The notes beneath the pieces were generated by a model. That model was given only the letters and a program-made list of their open reading frames with translations, did not search any database and was not told the origin of the DNA. Below, in pieces: positions 49,020-58,122 of a DNA stretch of 64,000 nt. Each line of letters starts with the position of its first letter. Position 1 is the stretch's first letter. Source of the DNA: CAYRGC01 sp964601225 (lineage in GTDB: Bacteria; Patescibacteriota; Gracilibacteria; Peribacterales; Peribacteraceae); contig CAZRMM010000008.1 in the NCBI GenBank assembly GCA_964601225.1, forward strand, positions 1-64,000, given 5' to 3'. The position numbers were made by a program, and so were the translations under genes.

Positions 49020-50588
49020 TCAAGGAGCGCGGAAGCTCTGAATCGTTTCGTCGAGCAGGTCGCTGACTTCCGAGATTGCGCGGCGAAGATCCGTACGGTC
49101 CGGTTCCCCGTAATTGTCCGGATTTCCGAAGAACATGTTCTTCGTAACGACGTAGCAACCGCCGCCCGCGCGTGGAGACGTGAAAATCACGAATTCCCGG
49201 ATGTTGCCGGACGAAACCTCGTTGCCGGAGGCATATTGGAAAGTGCGATCGCCGATCGTGAGAAAGCGGATCGCCGACGTGTCGTGTGCGACGGTCAGGA
49301 GATCGGGACACGATCCCTGCACCGAGATCCGCAGGTGATTTTGCGTATCGATTCCGCTGCCGCCGGTTCCTCCGAGATTCATTTTGTCATTGACGAAGGC
49401 GATACCTCGTTCTTCTCCCGCGGTGAATTCTCCCACCACCCATTTGGTCGGGTATCGCGCGGTCCATCCGAAGCCGTTGTCCCGATACTCGGTCCAGGGG
49501 CTCTCGGCGGCCGGGTGATAGGTTACGGCGAGCGATTCATAGGTCTGGGAGGATTTGTCGCGGTTGTTTGTCCTGAGACGGTAAATCATTTCCGCCATCT
49601 CTCCCCTCGAAACGAGCTGATTGTAGGAATGAAAGGACGTCGGAATCGCCTGGCGTTCCGCGAGAGCCTGAAGATATACGCGATACCATGGGTCCGTAGC
49701 GCCTTCGATGCCAACGAGAGACACGGAGAGGATTTTTGCCGCTTCGGCCAAATTAATCGTCTGGTCCGGACGGAAACTCCCGTCGGGATATCCGCGAATG
49801 ATGCCATGATTAAAGGCTACGCAGACATACTGTGCGTACCAGTCCGATGTCGAGATGTCCCAGAGAAACGACGCCGGTCCGCCGTGACCGAGTACGCACC
49901 CGGAGATTTCCGTCGGCGAGAACTGCGCGTTCACGATGATTTTCGTGAACTCCGCGCGGTTGATCGCTTGCTCGGGGCGGTAGGTTCCGTCGGGATAGCC
50001 GGAGACGATTCCTTGGTCCTTCACGTAGGAAATCGCGTCGGCGTTTTGATGCCGCGAATCGACGTCGGCAAAAGAATATCGCGCGCTGCTCCACGAACTC
50101 CACGAGCTCGACGAAGAAGCCCATTCGGAAGAAAACGATGACCGGGAAGAGTATGACGAGGACGATGATGACCATGACGACGAAGAAGACGATGCTCCGA
50201 GAAAGAGAAGAGTGATGTATTTCTTCGGGCTGCAATGCGCCGTTACGTCGATACGGTCGGGGCCGTGCTCGCAGATTTGAAAGCCGATGAGGAACTGACT
50301 CTCCCCGTTCAGGGCAAGGAATTGCGAGCGGAATCCGGACATACTTGCCAGCGCGATATTGTCGGCCGGACCCGATGCGCCACTGCGTAGAACGCCGTTG
50401 ACGTAGATGTCGTATCGGAGCGTCGCATAAGGCAAAGCTTTGGAGAGCGTGACGGTTGCCGTATCCTGATCGCTTGAGAACCGCACGTCGGTGACGGTGG
50501 AACTCGTGAGATCGTCCGCCGCGTACGTCGAAAGGGGCAGCGCGACGATGAGCGTGAAAAATGCCAGGGCAAATGGTCGAAGGTGCAT
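49020..50588 (-). CDS. Secreted protein with poly-Ser linker and SLH domains
   Basis: A 522-residue protein. A signal peptide (HLRPFALAFFTLIVALPLSTYA) is followed by a beta domain of about 100 residues, then a Ser/Trp/Tyr linker of roughly 40 residues. Three S-layer homology units follow (YVKDQGIVSGYPDGTYRPEQ, then VCVAFNHGIIRGYPDGSFRP and a more degenerate third), each with the G-Y-P-D-G-[TS]-[FY]-R-P core. The C-terminal 170 residues are a separate domain (ESPWTEYRDNGFGWTARYPT onward). SLH units anchor proteins to the cell wall glycan. It is a likely surface protein. Start at the ATG 50586-50588. Confidence 0.88.
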   Translation of the reverse strand: MHLRPFALAFFTLIVALPLSTYAADDLTSSTVTDVRFSSDQDTATVTLSKALPYATLRYDIYVNGVLRSGASGPADNIALASMSGFRSQFLALNGESQFLIGFQICEHGPDRIDVTAHCSPKKYITLLFLGASSSSSSWSSSSSSYSSRSSFSSEWASSSSSWSSWSSARYSFADVDSRHQNADAISYVKDQGIVSGYPDGTYRPEQAINRAEFTKIIVNAQFSPTEISGCVLGHGGPASFLWDISTSDWYAQYVCVAFNHGIIRGYPDGSFRPDQTINLAEAAKILSVSLVGIEGATDPWYRVYLQALAERQAIPTSFHSYNQLVSRGEMAEMIYRLRTNNRDKSSQTYESLAVTYHPAAESPWTEYRDNGFGWTARYPTKWVVGEFTAGEERGIAFVNDKMNLGGTGGSGIDTQNHLRISVQGSCPDLLTVAHDTSAIRFLTIGDRTFQYASGNEVSSGNIREFVIFTSPRAGGGCYVVTKNMFFGNPDNYGEPDRTDLRRAISEVSDLLDETIQSFRAP

Positions 50589-50664
50589 GCGGCGCGGGAG
50601 AACGGAAAAAATCGTATCCTTCGGATTTCTGCGCGGCAATGTCGCAACAGTGGACAGGATGACC

Positions 50665-50670
50665 TATAAT
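50665..50670 (+). promoter_or_regulatory. -10 box of msrA
   Basis: TATAAT 8 nt before the ATG at 50679. The -35 is weak; the distance suggests a nearly leaderless message. Confidence 0.5.
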
Positions 50671-50678
50671 CTTTTGTG

Positions 50679-51152
50679 ATGACCGATACCGCGATGTTCG
50701 GCGCAGGATGTTTCTGGGGCGTTGAAGAAACTTTTCGGCAGGTGCCGGGCGTCGTCGACGCCGTCGTGGGGTACGCGGGCGGCAACACTCCGAATCCGAC
50801 CTACGAACAAGTCTGTTCCGATGCCACGGGTCATGCGGAAGTGGTGCGTGTCACCTTCGATCCATCGGTTGTGTCGTACGGCGCGCTGCTCGATGTCTTC
50901 TGGGCTTCGCACAATCCGACGCTCGTGAACCGACAGGGGCCGGATATCGGTTCGCAGTATCGTTCCGTGATTTTCACTTTTTCACCCGAACAGCAACGGA
51001 TCGCCGAAGCGTCGAAGGCGAAACTCGACCGGAGCGGAAAATGGAAGGAGCCGATCGCGACCGAAATCGTTCCGGAGAAACCGTTCACGAAGGCCGAGGA
51101 ATACCATCAGCAGTATCTCCGAAAGCACGGGCGTTCTTCCTGTCATTGGTGA
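50679..51152 (+). CDS. msrA: Peptide methionine (S)-S-oxide reductase
   Basis: A 157-residue MsrA. GAGCFWGVEE (catalytic Cys11), VVGYAGGNTPNPTYEQVCS, GHAEVVRVTFDP and the late EEYHQQYL are conserved. It reduces methionine-S-sulfoxide in proteins; the resolving Cys is likely the one in the C-terminal SSCHW. GTG at 50676 is an alternative start. It is alone, between the SLH gene (divergent) and the ABC exporter operon (convergent). Confidence 0.96.
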   Translation: MTDTAMFGAGCFWGVEETFRQVPGVVDAVVGYAGGNTPNPTYEQVCSDATGHAEVVRVTFDPSVVSYGALLDVFWASHNPTLVNRQGPDIGSQYRSVIFTFSPEQQRIAEASKAKLDRSGKWKEPIATEIVPEKPFTKAEEYHQQYLRKHGRSSCHW

Positions 51153-51176
51153 CGCGCCGGAACGGGGGTGCGGTGA

Positions 51177-52940
51177 TCAACTGACGCGCTTGTCATGGAG
51201 GAGCATTTCCACCGCGTGTTCCATCGACCCGGCTCGAACGATCTCGCCGTCGTTGACGAAAAAAATCTCATCGGCTGCCTCGATGGTATTGAGGCGGTGG
51301 GCGATGATCACCTTCGTGGTTTCTCTCGGGAGTTTTCGGAGAATGTCTTCAAGCAACTGTTCCGTAACCGTATCGATATTGGCAGTGGCTTCGTCGAGAA
51401 TGAGGAGTGCGGGATCGCGCAGGACGACTCGCATGAATGCGATGAGTTGCCGCTGGCCGAGGCTCATGCCAGTTCCGTTCCCGTTGACCGGGGCGGAAAG
51501 ACCTTGGTCAAACCGTTGCAGCAGAGCATCGAGACCATGTGACGAGAAAACGGCGGCCAGCTGTTCGTCCGTGTGATTTCCGTAGCGATCGTTTCCGTAC
51601 AGGATATTTTCTCGCACCGTTCCCGTAAACAGAAACGGTTCTTGAAGAATGAAACCGATGCGTCGAACGCGATCGCCCGGCTCGAAAGATCGGATGTCTT
51701 TTCCCTCGAGGAATACGCGTCCTTCCGTCGCGTCGTAAAGACGCGCCATGACCGACGCCGTGGTGGTCTTGCCGCCGCCCGTCGGTCCGACGAGCGCGTA
51801 GGTTTTGCCCGGTTCGAGCGCGAAGGAGACGTCGTGAAGCACCTCCTTGCCGTCGGGGTAGCGGAAGTTCACGTCGCGGAACTCCAGGAGCGCGCCCGCG
51901 GCGCCTTTCTCGGCCGACGCGACGATCGTCATGTCGTTTTCCAGCGAGAGGATCGCCTCGATGCGATCCCAGGCGGCCATTGCCGTTTGAAAAGAGGACC
52001 AGAGGTTGGCCATCTGGCGGAGCGGGTCGTAGAAGCGGAGCACGTATGCGACGAAGCTGATGAGGAGTCCCACGGAGAACTGTCCCGCGGCAATCAGCGC
52101 GATGCCGTATCCAAGAACGATCAGTTGCGCCATTTGCGAACCGAATCCGTAGACCGGGATGAAAACGTTCGACGCAAGACCGGCCGAGACGGATGCCCGG
52201 AAGTTCTCGTCATTGACTTCGGAGAAGCGCGTGCGGAAGTAATCGCGGCGATCGAAGGCCACCACGGCGCGGAAATTCTCCAGGCTCTCCGAGATTTCGG
52301 CCGAGAGGTCTCCGGTGCTCTTCAGGCTCATGGCGTTTCGGCGACGTACCCACCCCGAGACGCACTGCGTGAAGACGAGAATCGCTGCGGCGGGAGCCAG
52401 CGCGGCGGCGCCGAGCCTGGGGTTGATGCTCAGCAGAAACGCTCCGGCGCCGAGGATGACGAACAAGTTTGCGACGAACTGCACCAGCGCCTGCGAGAAG
52501 AATTGATTCAGCTTGTCGGTATCGCTGTTGATTCGTGAAATGAGGTCTCCCGCTTTGTTTTGGTTGAAGAACGCGATGGGCAGCTCCTGCAGCTTTTTAA
52601 AAACCGCATTACGCAAGGTAAAGAGGACGCTTTGCCCGACCGTTCCCATCAGCATCGTCTGCGCGTAGGAGGCTCCGAGCGAGACGATATAGAGAATGAA
52701 GAGGACGAAGGACCAGGCGATGACTCCCCCGTACCGGCCGTTCACGACATACGTGTCGATGGCGTGTCCCACGATGGCGGGACCGGCGAGTGTCGCGGCG
52801 GTATTGGCCAACATGGCGCAGAGCGCGAGCAGAAGCGTCATGCGCCTGTTCTTCAGGAACGGCATGAGGCGGCGCGCAGCTCCCAGCGGGGAGCTTTTTC
52901 TATCCTTTTTGCCGGTGGGGTCGATGAGCTTGTAGTTCAC
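51177..52940 (-). CDS. ABC exporter subunit with intact ATPase site
   Basis: A 587-residue type IV (exporter-fold) half-transporter. Six transmembrane helices in about residues 30-320 are followed by a nucleotide-binding domain: ALVGPTGGGKTTTA (Walker A), SLGQRQ (signature, with SLGQ in place of SGGQ) and LLILDEATANIDT (Walker B plus the catalytic Glu), then AHRLNTI. It pairs with the gene at 52937, whose start overlaps by four bases, as a heterodimer. Likely substrate a drug or lipid, regulated by the MarR protein upstream. Confidence 0.93.
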   Translation of the reverse strand: MNYKLIDPTGKKDRKSSPLGAARRLMPFLKNRRMTLLLALCAMLANTAATLAGPAIVGHAIDTYVVNGRYGGVIAWSFVLFILYIVSLGASYAQTMLMGTVGQSVLFTLRNAVFKKLQELPIAFFNQNKAGDLISRINSDTDKLNQFFSQALVQFVANLFVILGAGAFLLSINPRLGAAALAPAAAILVFTQCVSGWVRRRNAMSLKSTGDLSAEISESLENFRAVVAFDRRDYFRTRFSEVNDENFRASVSAGLASNVFIPVYGFGSQMAQLIVLGYGIALIAAGQFSVGLLISFVAYVLRFYDPLRQMANLWSSFQTAMAAWDRIEAILSLENDMTIVASAEKGAAGALLEFRDVNFRYPDGKEVLHDVSFALEPGKTYALVGPTGGGKTTTASVMARLYDATEGRVFLEGKDIRSFEPGDRVRRIGFILQEPFLFTGTVRENILYGNDRYGNHTDEQLAAVFSSHGLDALLQRFDQGLSAPVNGNGTGMSLGQRQLIAFMRVVLRDPALLILDEATANIDTVTEQLLEDILRKLPRETTKVIIAHRLNTIEAADEIFFVNDGEIVRAGSMEHAVEMLLHDKRVS

Positions 52941-54727
52941 GGTTGAGACTCGAAATGATTGGTACTGCGTTGAGACTGGGCAATCTGCGCGTATTCCGGC
53001 GATCGGTGAAGGAGGTCGGCATGCTTGCCTTCGCCGATGAGTTCCCCTTCCATCAGGAGAAGGATACGGTCGAATTTTTCGGCGGAGGCCACTTTTTGCG
53101 TCACGGAGACGAGCGTGAGGTTCGGATAGTTTTGGAAGACGTTCTCGAGGATTTTTTGTTCAGTCCGGGCGTCGACGCGCGCCGTGAAGTCGTCGAGCAA
53201 AAGGATTCGCGGGTTCAGCGCCAACGCGCGCGCGAGCATGACGCGCTGCTTCTGTCCGCCCGAAAGGCTCGTGCCGCGCTCGGAGACGACGGTGTCGAGC
53301 CCCTGCGGCAGCGTGTCGACGAAGTCCTTGAGCTCGGCGGTCTCGATCGCTTTCGTCAGATCTTCGTCCGTCACGCCCTCGGCGAAGGCGATGTTCTCCC
53401 GGAGCGTCATGTGGAAGAGGATGCTGTCTTGGAACACGAAGCCCACCTGGCGGTGAAGGCTTTTGGGGTCGTATTCCTCGATGGGGCGGCCGTCGAGGAG
53501 CACCGTGCCGGACGTGGGACGTATGAGACCGATGAGAAGGGACAAAAACTGCGTTTTGCCGGCTGCCGTGGGGCCGATGATGGCGGTCTTCGTGGCTCCC
53601 GGAAGGGCGAACGAGACGTTCCTGAGAGCCGCCCTCTCGCCGAAACTGAGCGTCACGTCCCGGAACGCGATGTCGCCGGTGAGGTTCGCGGGAACCGTTC
53701 CCTTGCGTTCCTCGTCCGGGGCGTCGAGCACCTGCTTCACGCGTTGGTAGGAGGCGGTGGCCCGGGCAATGACTCCGCTCATGAATCCGATCATGATGAT
53801 CGGAAAAATGAGGATGGTGACGTAGCTGTTGAATGCGGTGAAGTTGCCGAGCGAAAGCGATCCCGAAATGACGAATCTGCCCCCCAAAGCAAGAATCGCC
53901 AAAACCGCAAGGTTGGAAACGAACGTGATGATCGGGATCATCGATGCGAAGAGCCGGAGGATCCGCATGCCCAGATCCCGAGCGTCTGCGTTGGCCGCGC
54001 CGAATTTCTCGTATTCGAGTTTTTCCGAATGAAGAACGCGGATGAGGGCGGAGCCGAGGATGCTCTCGTTGATCACTTTGTTGAGACGGTCGATGACTCC
54101 CTGCGCCTGCAGAAAGAGTACGCGGACTTTTTTGAAGACCACGAAGAACGTACCGCCGATGAGCGGGATGATCGTAAGGACGACGAGCGCGAGCTTCCAG
54201 TGCAAGAGAAGCAAGAGCACGCTCGCGCCGATGATGACGAACAGCGACGATACGATGGTAGCCACCGCTTGGGCCACGAAGAGCTTCACGGCATCGATGT
54301 CGGACGTGAGGTTCGTGAGGAGAACGCTCGGCGTCAGCTCCTGGAGCCGGGCATTGCTCTGGCGCGAGATCTTCGCGGCCAAAGCGTTCCGGAGATCCTT
54401 CGCCGCGAGCTCGGACACGTACGTCTGAACGGCGTTCTGTCCGTAGAGGAAAATGAAGATCGCTGTCGAGAGCGCGAGGAACTCCGCCGTAACGGTTCCC
54501 AGTGAAAACGTTCCCGCGGAAAACGAGTCGATGCTTCGGGCAACGAGCGTCGGTACCACGAGGTACAGGCCGTTCACGACGAAGGCCAGGAGCACCAGAA
54601 GCACGATCCATCGCTTGTAGGGTCCGAGAACTTGGAACACGCTGGGACCTTTCGGGCGCGCGTGCGAACCCTTCTTCGCGTCCTTGGGATCCGCGGGGGC
54701 CGGCGGTGTGGAGGTCTTTTCCGTCAT
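52937..54727 (-). CDS. ABC exporter subunit with degenerate catalytic site
   Basis: A 596-residue half-transporter with six transmembrane helices (about 35-330) and an ATPase domain: AIIGPTAAGKTQFL (Walker A), SLSGGQKQRV (signature) and LLLDDFTARVDA (Walker B). The residue after the second Asp, normally catalytic Glu, is Asp here, and the H-loop is SVTQKVAS with Gln in place of His. Such degeneration is typical of one half of heterodimeric exporters such as BmrC/BmrD and TM287/288. It is encoded between the MarR gene and the intact half, with four-base overlaps on both sides. Confidence 0.93.
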   Translation of the reverse strand: MTEKTSTPPAPADPKDAKKGSHARPKGPSVFQVLGPYKRWIVLLVLLAFVVNGLYLVVPTLVARSIDSFSAGTFSLGTVTAEFLALSTAIFIFLYGQNAVQTYVSELAAKDLRNALAAKISRQSNARLQELTPSVLLTNLTSDIDAVKLFVAQAVATIVSSLFVIIGASVLLLLLHWKLALVVLTIIPLIGGTFFVVFKKVRVLFLQAQGVIDRLNKVINESILGSALIRVLHSEKLEYEKFGAANADARDLGMRILRLFASMIPIITFVSNLAVLAILALGGRFVISGSLSLGNFTAFNSYVTILIFPIIMIGFMSGVIARATASYQRVKQVLDAPDEERKGTVPANLTGDIAFRDVTLSFGERAALRNVSFALPGATKTAIIGPTAAGKTQFLSLLIGLIRPTSGTVLLDGRPIEEYDPKSLHRQVGFVFQDSILFHMTLRENIAFAEGVTDEDLTKAIETAELKDFVDTLPQGLDTVVSERGTSLSGGQKQRVMLARALALNPRILLLDDFTARVDARTEQKILENVFQNYPNLTLVSVTQKVASAEKFDRILLLMEGELIGEGKHADLLHRSPEYAQIAQSQRSTNHFESQP

Positions 54728-55158
54728 TCGATGCGGGCGATTTTTCGGTGCAGCGTCAGGAGGACGATCAGTTCCTCGTCGCTCAGTGGTTTCAAGAGCT
54801 TCGTTACGGTCCGGACTTGCTCCTTTTTCGCCTCCGTCGCCATTGCCTTTCCCTTTGCCGTGAGGGAGACGAAGACCTGTCGTCGGTCTGTCTCGCCTTC
54901 TTGGCGCACCAGGTATCCCTCGTCCACGAGTCCGTCCACGGTCTGTGTCACGGCGCTGGGGCTCATGCCGAAGCGTTCCGCGAGGTCTTTGATCGTCTGG
55001 GGTCCGTAGTGGGAAATCACCATCAACGTCGCCGTCTGCGCGCGCGTCGGGCAGTCGCCCCGCTCCCCTTTCTTCCCGGGGGCCGAGGTCATGAGCAGCC
55101 GCTTGAGCGTGCCCAAGCCCCGGAGGAATTCGCCGACGAGCTTCTGTCGTTCATTCAT
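54724..55158 (-). CDS. MarR family transcriptional regulator
   Basis: A 144-residue MarR protein. The winged helix carries TATLMVISHYGPQTIKDLAERFGMSPSAVTQTVDGLVDEGYLVRQEGETDRRQVFVSLTAKG (split here: the recognition helix is SPSAVTQTVDGL and the wing DRRQVFVSLT). It would sense a small molecule and repress its own operon with the ABC exporter. Its stop overlaps the exporter gene by four bases. Two 9-bp direct repeats lie just upstream of the start. Confidence 0.93.
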   Translation of the reverse strand: MNERQKLVGEFLRGLGTLKRLLMTSAPGKKGERGDCPTRAQTATLMVISHYGPQTIKDLAERFGMSPSAVTQTVDGLVDEGYLVRQEGETDRRQVFVSLTAKGKAMATEAKKEQVRTVTKLLKPLSDEELIVLLTLHRKIARIE

Positions 55159-55161
55159 CTT

Positions 55162-55186
55162 CTTAATAATGAAGGAACTTAATAAT
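55162..55186 (-). promoter_or_regulatory. Putative MarR operator
   Basis: Two copies of CTTAATAAT (plus strand 55162-55170 and 55178-55186) with 16-bp spacing, beginning 3 bp upstream of the marR ATG. TTAATAA is nearly palindromic, and -10-like sequences overlap it, so an autoregulatory site is likely. Confidence 0.45.
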
Positions 55187-55265
55187 ATGCAGCCGCGGGG
55201 ATGGGGTCAAGGCACGCCTCAAAAAAACCGCCGCACTCCCGAATCTTGTACTCAGCAGTCCCTGC

Positions 55266-57047
55266 TCAGTTGAGCAGTTCCTGAGGGTATTCGCTGGAGT
55301 CGAACGCTTCTTCTTCATCCTCGGCGTCGTCGTCGTTCGGAATGTCGATGGCGACCGGGTCGTCGATCTCCTTACTGATGTTTTTCTGCACCAGATCGGT
55401 CTCCTCGTCCGTCAGTTCCCGAATGCGGTCCTCCGCGTTGAGGGCTGCCGCCGCCGCCCGCGGCAGCGCGAAGAAAAGATAGTGGCGATTGTCATCGTGG
55501 TCGTTGAAATGCACGAGCGCCGTCGCCGGCGTGCTGGAGCCCAGCTCGAAGAGCCCTTGGATGTCCAGTTCGTCGATGACCTGGTAGTACTCAAGGAGGC
55601 TCATCACGGAGTAGCGTCCGAAGTCGTTCGCGCACAGCGCGATCGGGTCTTCCGGATGGAAGATCTTCGAGAGCGGAACCGTGCTGGCGGGAGACGTACC
55701 GGCTTCCGTACCGGGGCCGTGCACGAACGCGCCGCACGTGGCGACGGCGGGCTGCTGATTCTCGTCGGTCCATCGAAAAGTCTTTTTCATGGCGATTCCG
55801 CGCGTCGCTCCGGGGCACGCGCGGATGGCGATGACTTCGGCTTTTTTTTTGTTCTTTTGCCACTGAATGACGTTGGGATTCGGTCCGGTGACGAGCGGGA
55901 GCGTTTCGTTCAATTGCAACAGATCGTCTCCCGGTCGACGCTTGAAGAGTTCCGTCTGCTGGAGAAGGAGGGCGATTTCCCGCAACTCCATGCCGAAACG
56001 CAAGAGGAAGTGCGTGATCAGGCGGAAGTCGTTGACCGTATGCGACCGCAGATGATCCGCCTTGTTGAGGGCTTGCTGCAGCCTCTGATATATCTGGTAG
56101 AACTCCCTCTCAAAATCCGCCCAGAATTTCGATCTTTTTTCGACGACTGCCCCGCGCTCGCCGATGTCCAAGTGCTGATGGGAGCGGAACATCGCGGGGA
56201 ACCGCTGCCGAAGGAAGGAGAGCATCACCCGCTCTCCGATTTCGTACATCACTCTGCCCTGGGCATGATTGCCGACGTCGTTGTCTTTGAGAGTGGGATC
56301 GATATTGGCGAAGTCGGCACTGAGAACACGGACGATTTCGCAGAGATAGAGGATGAACAGGCGGGTGTCCTCGCGATCCTGCTCGTTGAGAGTCGTTCCT
56401 TCCCCTTGGGTTCCTCCCGGCGTTCGCGGTACGTACTGGATGTTTTTCCAAAAGGCCTCGGCGCGCGGGCTCTGCTCCAGCATGAGATCCGTGAATCCTT
56501 CTGTGAACTTGAGAGCTTCTGGGTCGAAGCGACATCGCTCTGCCAATTCCTCCTCCGTCAGCAGCGTGTCGTCTTCCCGTCGCGGCAAAAAGGTCTTGCA
56601 GTAATTGACGAGTTCTTCCGCGCCGTAGTGGATGTTTCTCCCCTCCGGCTTGCGAAGGGTTTGCTGCATGCGGGCGGAGGCCCTGCGGTAGCCGAGATCC
56701 GCGTCCGAGCCGAAAAGGTCTTTCCGCTCCGGATATTCGGGTTCAAGCGCGGCCTCTCTCAAGAGGCGGGGGAGAGATCGGTCGAACGGCACGATATGTC
56801 CTAGGAGAATTTGAAGATTGACTCGTGCCTGTGCATTCATCGATCGGAGAATGGCCGCAAGTTCCGCCGAGTCGGCGAGCGTGATGAAGATTTCGATCCC
56901 CTTTCCCTCCTGCGCAGGAGCCATGCACTGCGCAAAGCGCGTGACGAACTCCTTTGCTATTGCGGCGACATTCTGCGGAAAACGTGCATCGATTACTTGA
57001 TGCAGCATTTCCAGTTTGCCTTTGTATGGGTGATTCTCGGGAACCAT
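55266..57047 (-). CDS. Large unrecognised soluble protein
   Basis: A 593-residue protein. The N-terminal 300 residues are helical and charged; about 390-480 have strands (EVIAIRACPGATRGIAMKK), and the C terminus is very acidic (DDDAEDEEEAFDSSEYPQ). It has no signal or membrane helices, so it is cytoplasmic. I recognise no family or active-site motif. The ATG at 57045-57047 is preferred over the TTG at 57062 because a TTGACT-N16-TTGAAT promoter (57057-57084) lies just before it. It is divergent from mltG. Confidence 0.6.
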   Translation of the reverse strand: MVPENHPYKGKLEMLHQVIDARFPQNVAAIAKEFVTRFAQCMAPAQEGKGIEIFITLADSAELAAILRSMNAQARVNLQILLGHIVPFDRSLPRLLREAALEPEYPERKDLFGSDADLGYRRASARMQQTLRKPEGRNIHYGAEELVNYCKTFLPRREDDTLLTEEELAERCRFDPEALKFTEGFTDLMLEQSPRAEAFWKNIQYVPRTPGGTQGEGTTLNEQDREDTRLFILYLCEIVRVLSADFANIDPTLKDNDVGNHAQGRVMYEIGERVMLSFLRQRFPAMFRSHQHLDIGERGAVVEKRSKFWADFEREFYQIYQRLQQALNKADHLRSHTVNDFRLITHFLLRFGMELREIALLLQQTELFKRRPGDDLLQLNETLPLVTGPNPNVIQWQKNKKKAEVIAIRACPGATRGIAMKKTFRWTDENQQPAVATCGAFVHGPGTEAGTSPASTVPLSKIFHPEDPIALCANDFGRYSVMSLLEYYQVIDELDIQGLFELGSSTPATALVHFNDHDDNRHYLFFALPRAAAAALNAEDRIRELTDEETDLVQKNISKEIDDPVAIDIPNDDDAEDEEEAFDSSEYPQELLN

Positions 57048-57056
57048 TGGTCCGAC

Positions 57057-57084
57057 ATTCAAACATCACTTGAGAAATAGTCAA
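57057..57084 (-). promoter_or_regulatory. Promoter of the 57047 gene
   Basis: Minus strand TTGACT (57079-57084), a 16-nt spacer and TTGAAT (57057-57062), then 9 nt to the ATG at 57047. Confidence 0.45.
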
Positions 57085-57128
57085 GCATTCTCCCGTCGCT
57101 CGGTGTCGGTACCATTCGTCACAGCGTC

Positions 57129-58115
57129 ATGCGCCGCCGTTCTCCCCGCAGCAAGGCTCCGCTCATCATCGCGATCAGCGTGATCGGATTGATACTGCTG
57201 AGCCTCCGCGCGTGCTCGAGCCTGCCGGTGGATGCCGAGACGGCCTCGGTCTTCGTCGTGAGCCGCGCTGCCGAGACTGCCGCCATCAAGGAGAAGCTTC
57301 TGAGTCAGGACTACGCCCAGGGCCGACCGCTCCTCGGAATCTCCATGCTTCTCCACGGCGGGTACGGCCGCATCGTTCCGGGCGGGTATCGCCTCAACGA
57401 CACCATGACCTCGTGGCAGATGGCGGGGCTCCTCACCTCCGATCCCCCGCTCCACTGGATCACGATCCCGGAGGGGCTCCGCCGCGAGCAGGTCGCCGAC
57501 CGTTTGCAGGAAGCCTTCACGTGGGACGATTCCGAGCGCGACGCGTTCCTCCTCGCCGATGTCCCGCATCCCTACGACCTCGTGGACGGGTTCTATTTCC
57601 CGGATACTTATCTCATCCCGACGGACGAGATCCCCGCGGAAGTCGCCAAGCGCTTCGTGAACCGCTTCAACGAGAACTTCGATCCCCTGCTCCCCGAACT
57701 CCGCGCGCAGAACATCCGGTACAACACCGCGATCAAGCTCGCGTCCATCATCCAGCGCGAGGCGGGCGGCAAAGCGGACATGCCGCTCATCGCGGGCGTG
57801 CTCTGGAACCGGCTCCTCCAGAAGATGAAGCTGGAAGTGGATGCCACGCTCCAATTCATGCGAGGAGACGAGGGCTCCGGCTACTGGGCGCCGATCGATG
57901 TCTCGCTCAAGCAGGTCGACTCGCCGTATAACACGTATAGGTACGAAGGCCTCCCGCCGCAGCCGATTTCGAACCCCGGCCTCGATGCCATCAACGCGGT
58001 GATCCACCCGGAGGAGACGGAGTGCCTCTTCTACCTCCACGACAACAACCGGCAGATCCACTGCTCCAAGACGTACGAGGAGCATTTGAGGAATATTGAT
58101 GTGTATCTCAAATAA
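57129..58115 (+). CDS. mltG: Endolytic murein transglycosylase MltG
   Basis: A 328-residue MltG. One N-terminal membrane helix (about 11-28) anchors a LysM-like region and the YceG domain with ASIIQREAG (catalytic Glu211). GFYFPDTYLIP, GVLWNRLLQKMKLEVDATLQ, and the C-terminal SPYNTYRYEGLPPQPISNPG complete the family. It cuts nascent glycan strands and sets their length, acting with class A PBPs such as PbpC in this window. A TACCAT box lies about 13 nt before the ATG. The AT-rich gene pair follows 7 bp after the stop, converging. Confidence 0.96.
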   Translation: MRRRSPRSKAPLIIAISVIGLILLSLRACSSLPVDAETASVFVVSRAAETAAIKEKLLSQDYAQGRPLLGISMLLHGGYGRIVPGGYRLNDTMTSWQMAGLLTSDPPLHWITIPEGLRREQVADRLQEAFTWDDSERDAFLLADVPHPYDLVDGFYFPDTYLIPTDEIPAEVAKRFVNRFNENFDPLLPELRAQNIRYNTAIKLASIIQREAGGKADMPLIAGVLWNRLLQKMKLEVDATLQFMRGDEGSGYWAPIDVSLKQVDSPYNTYRYEGLPPQPISNPGLDAINAVIHPEETECLFYLHDNNRQIHCSKTYEEHLRNIDVYLK

Positions 58116-58122
58116 AAGTTAT

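Noticed and set aside
52943..54505. A 520-residue open frame antisense to the exporter gene
   Set aside because: It is opposite a clear ABC exporter, full of Glu, Asp and Arg, and has no family features.
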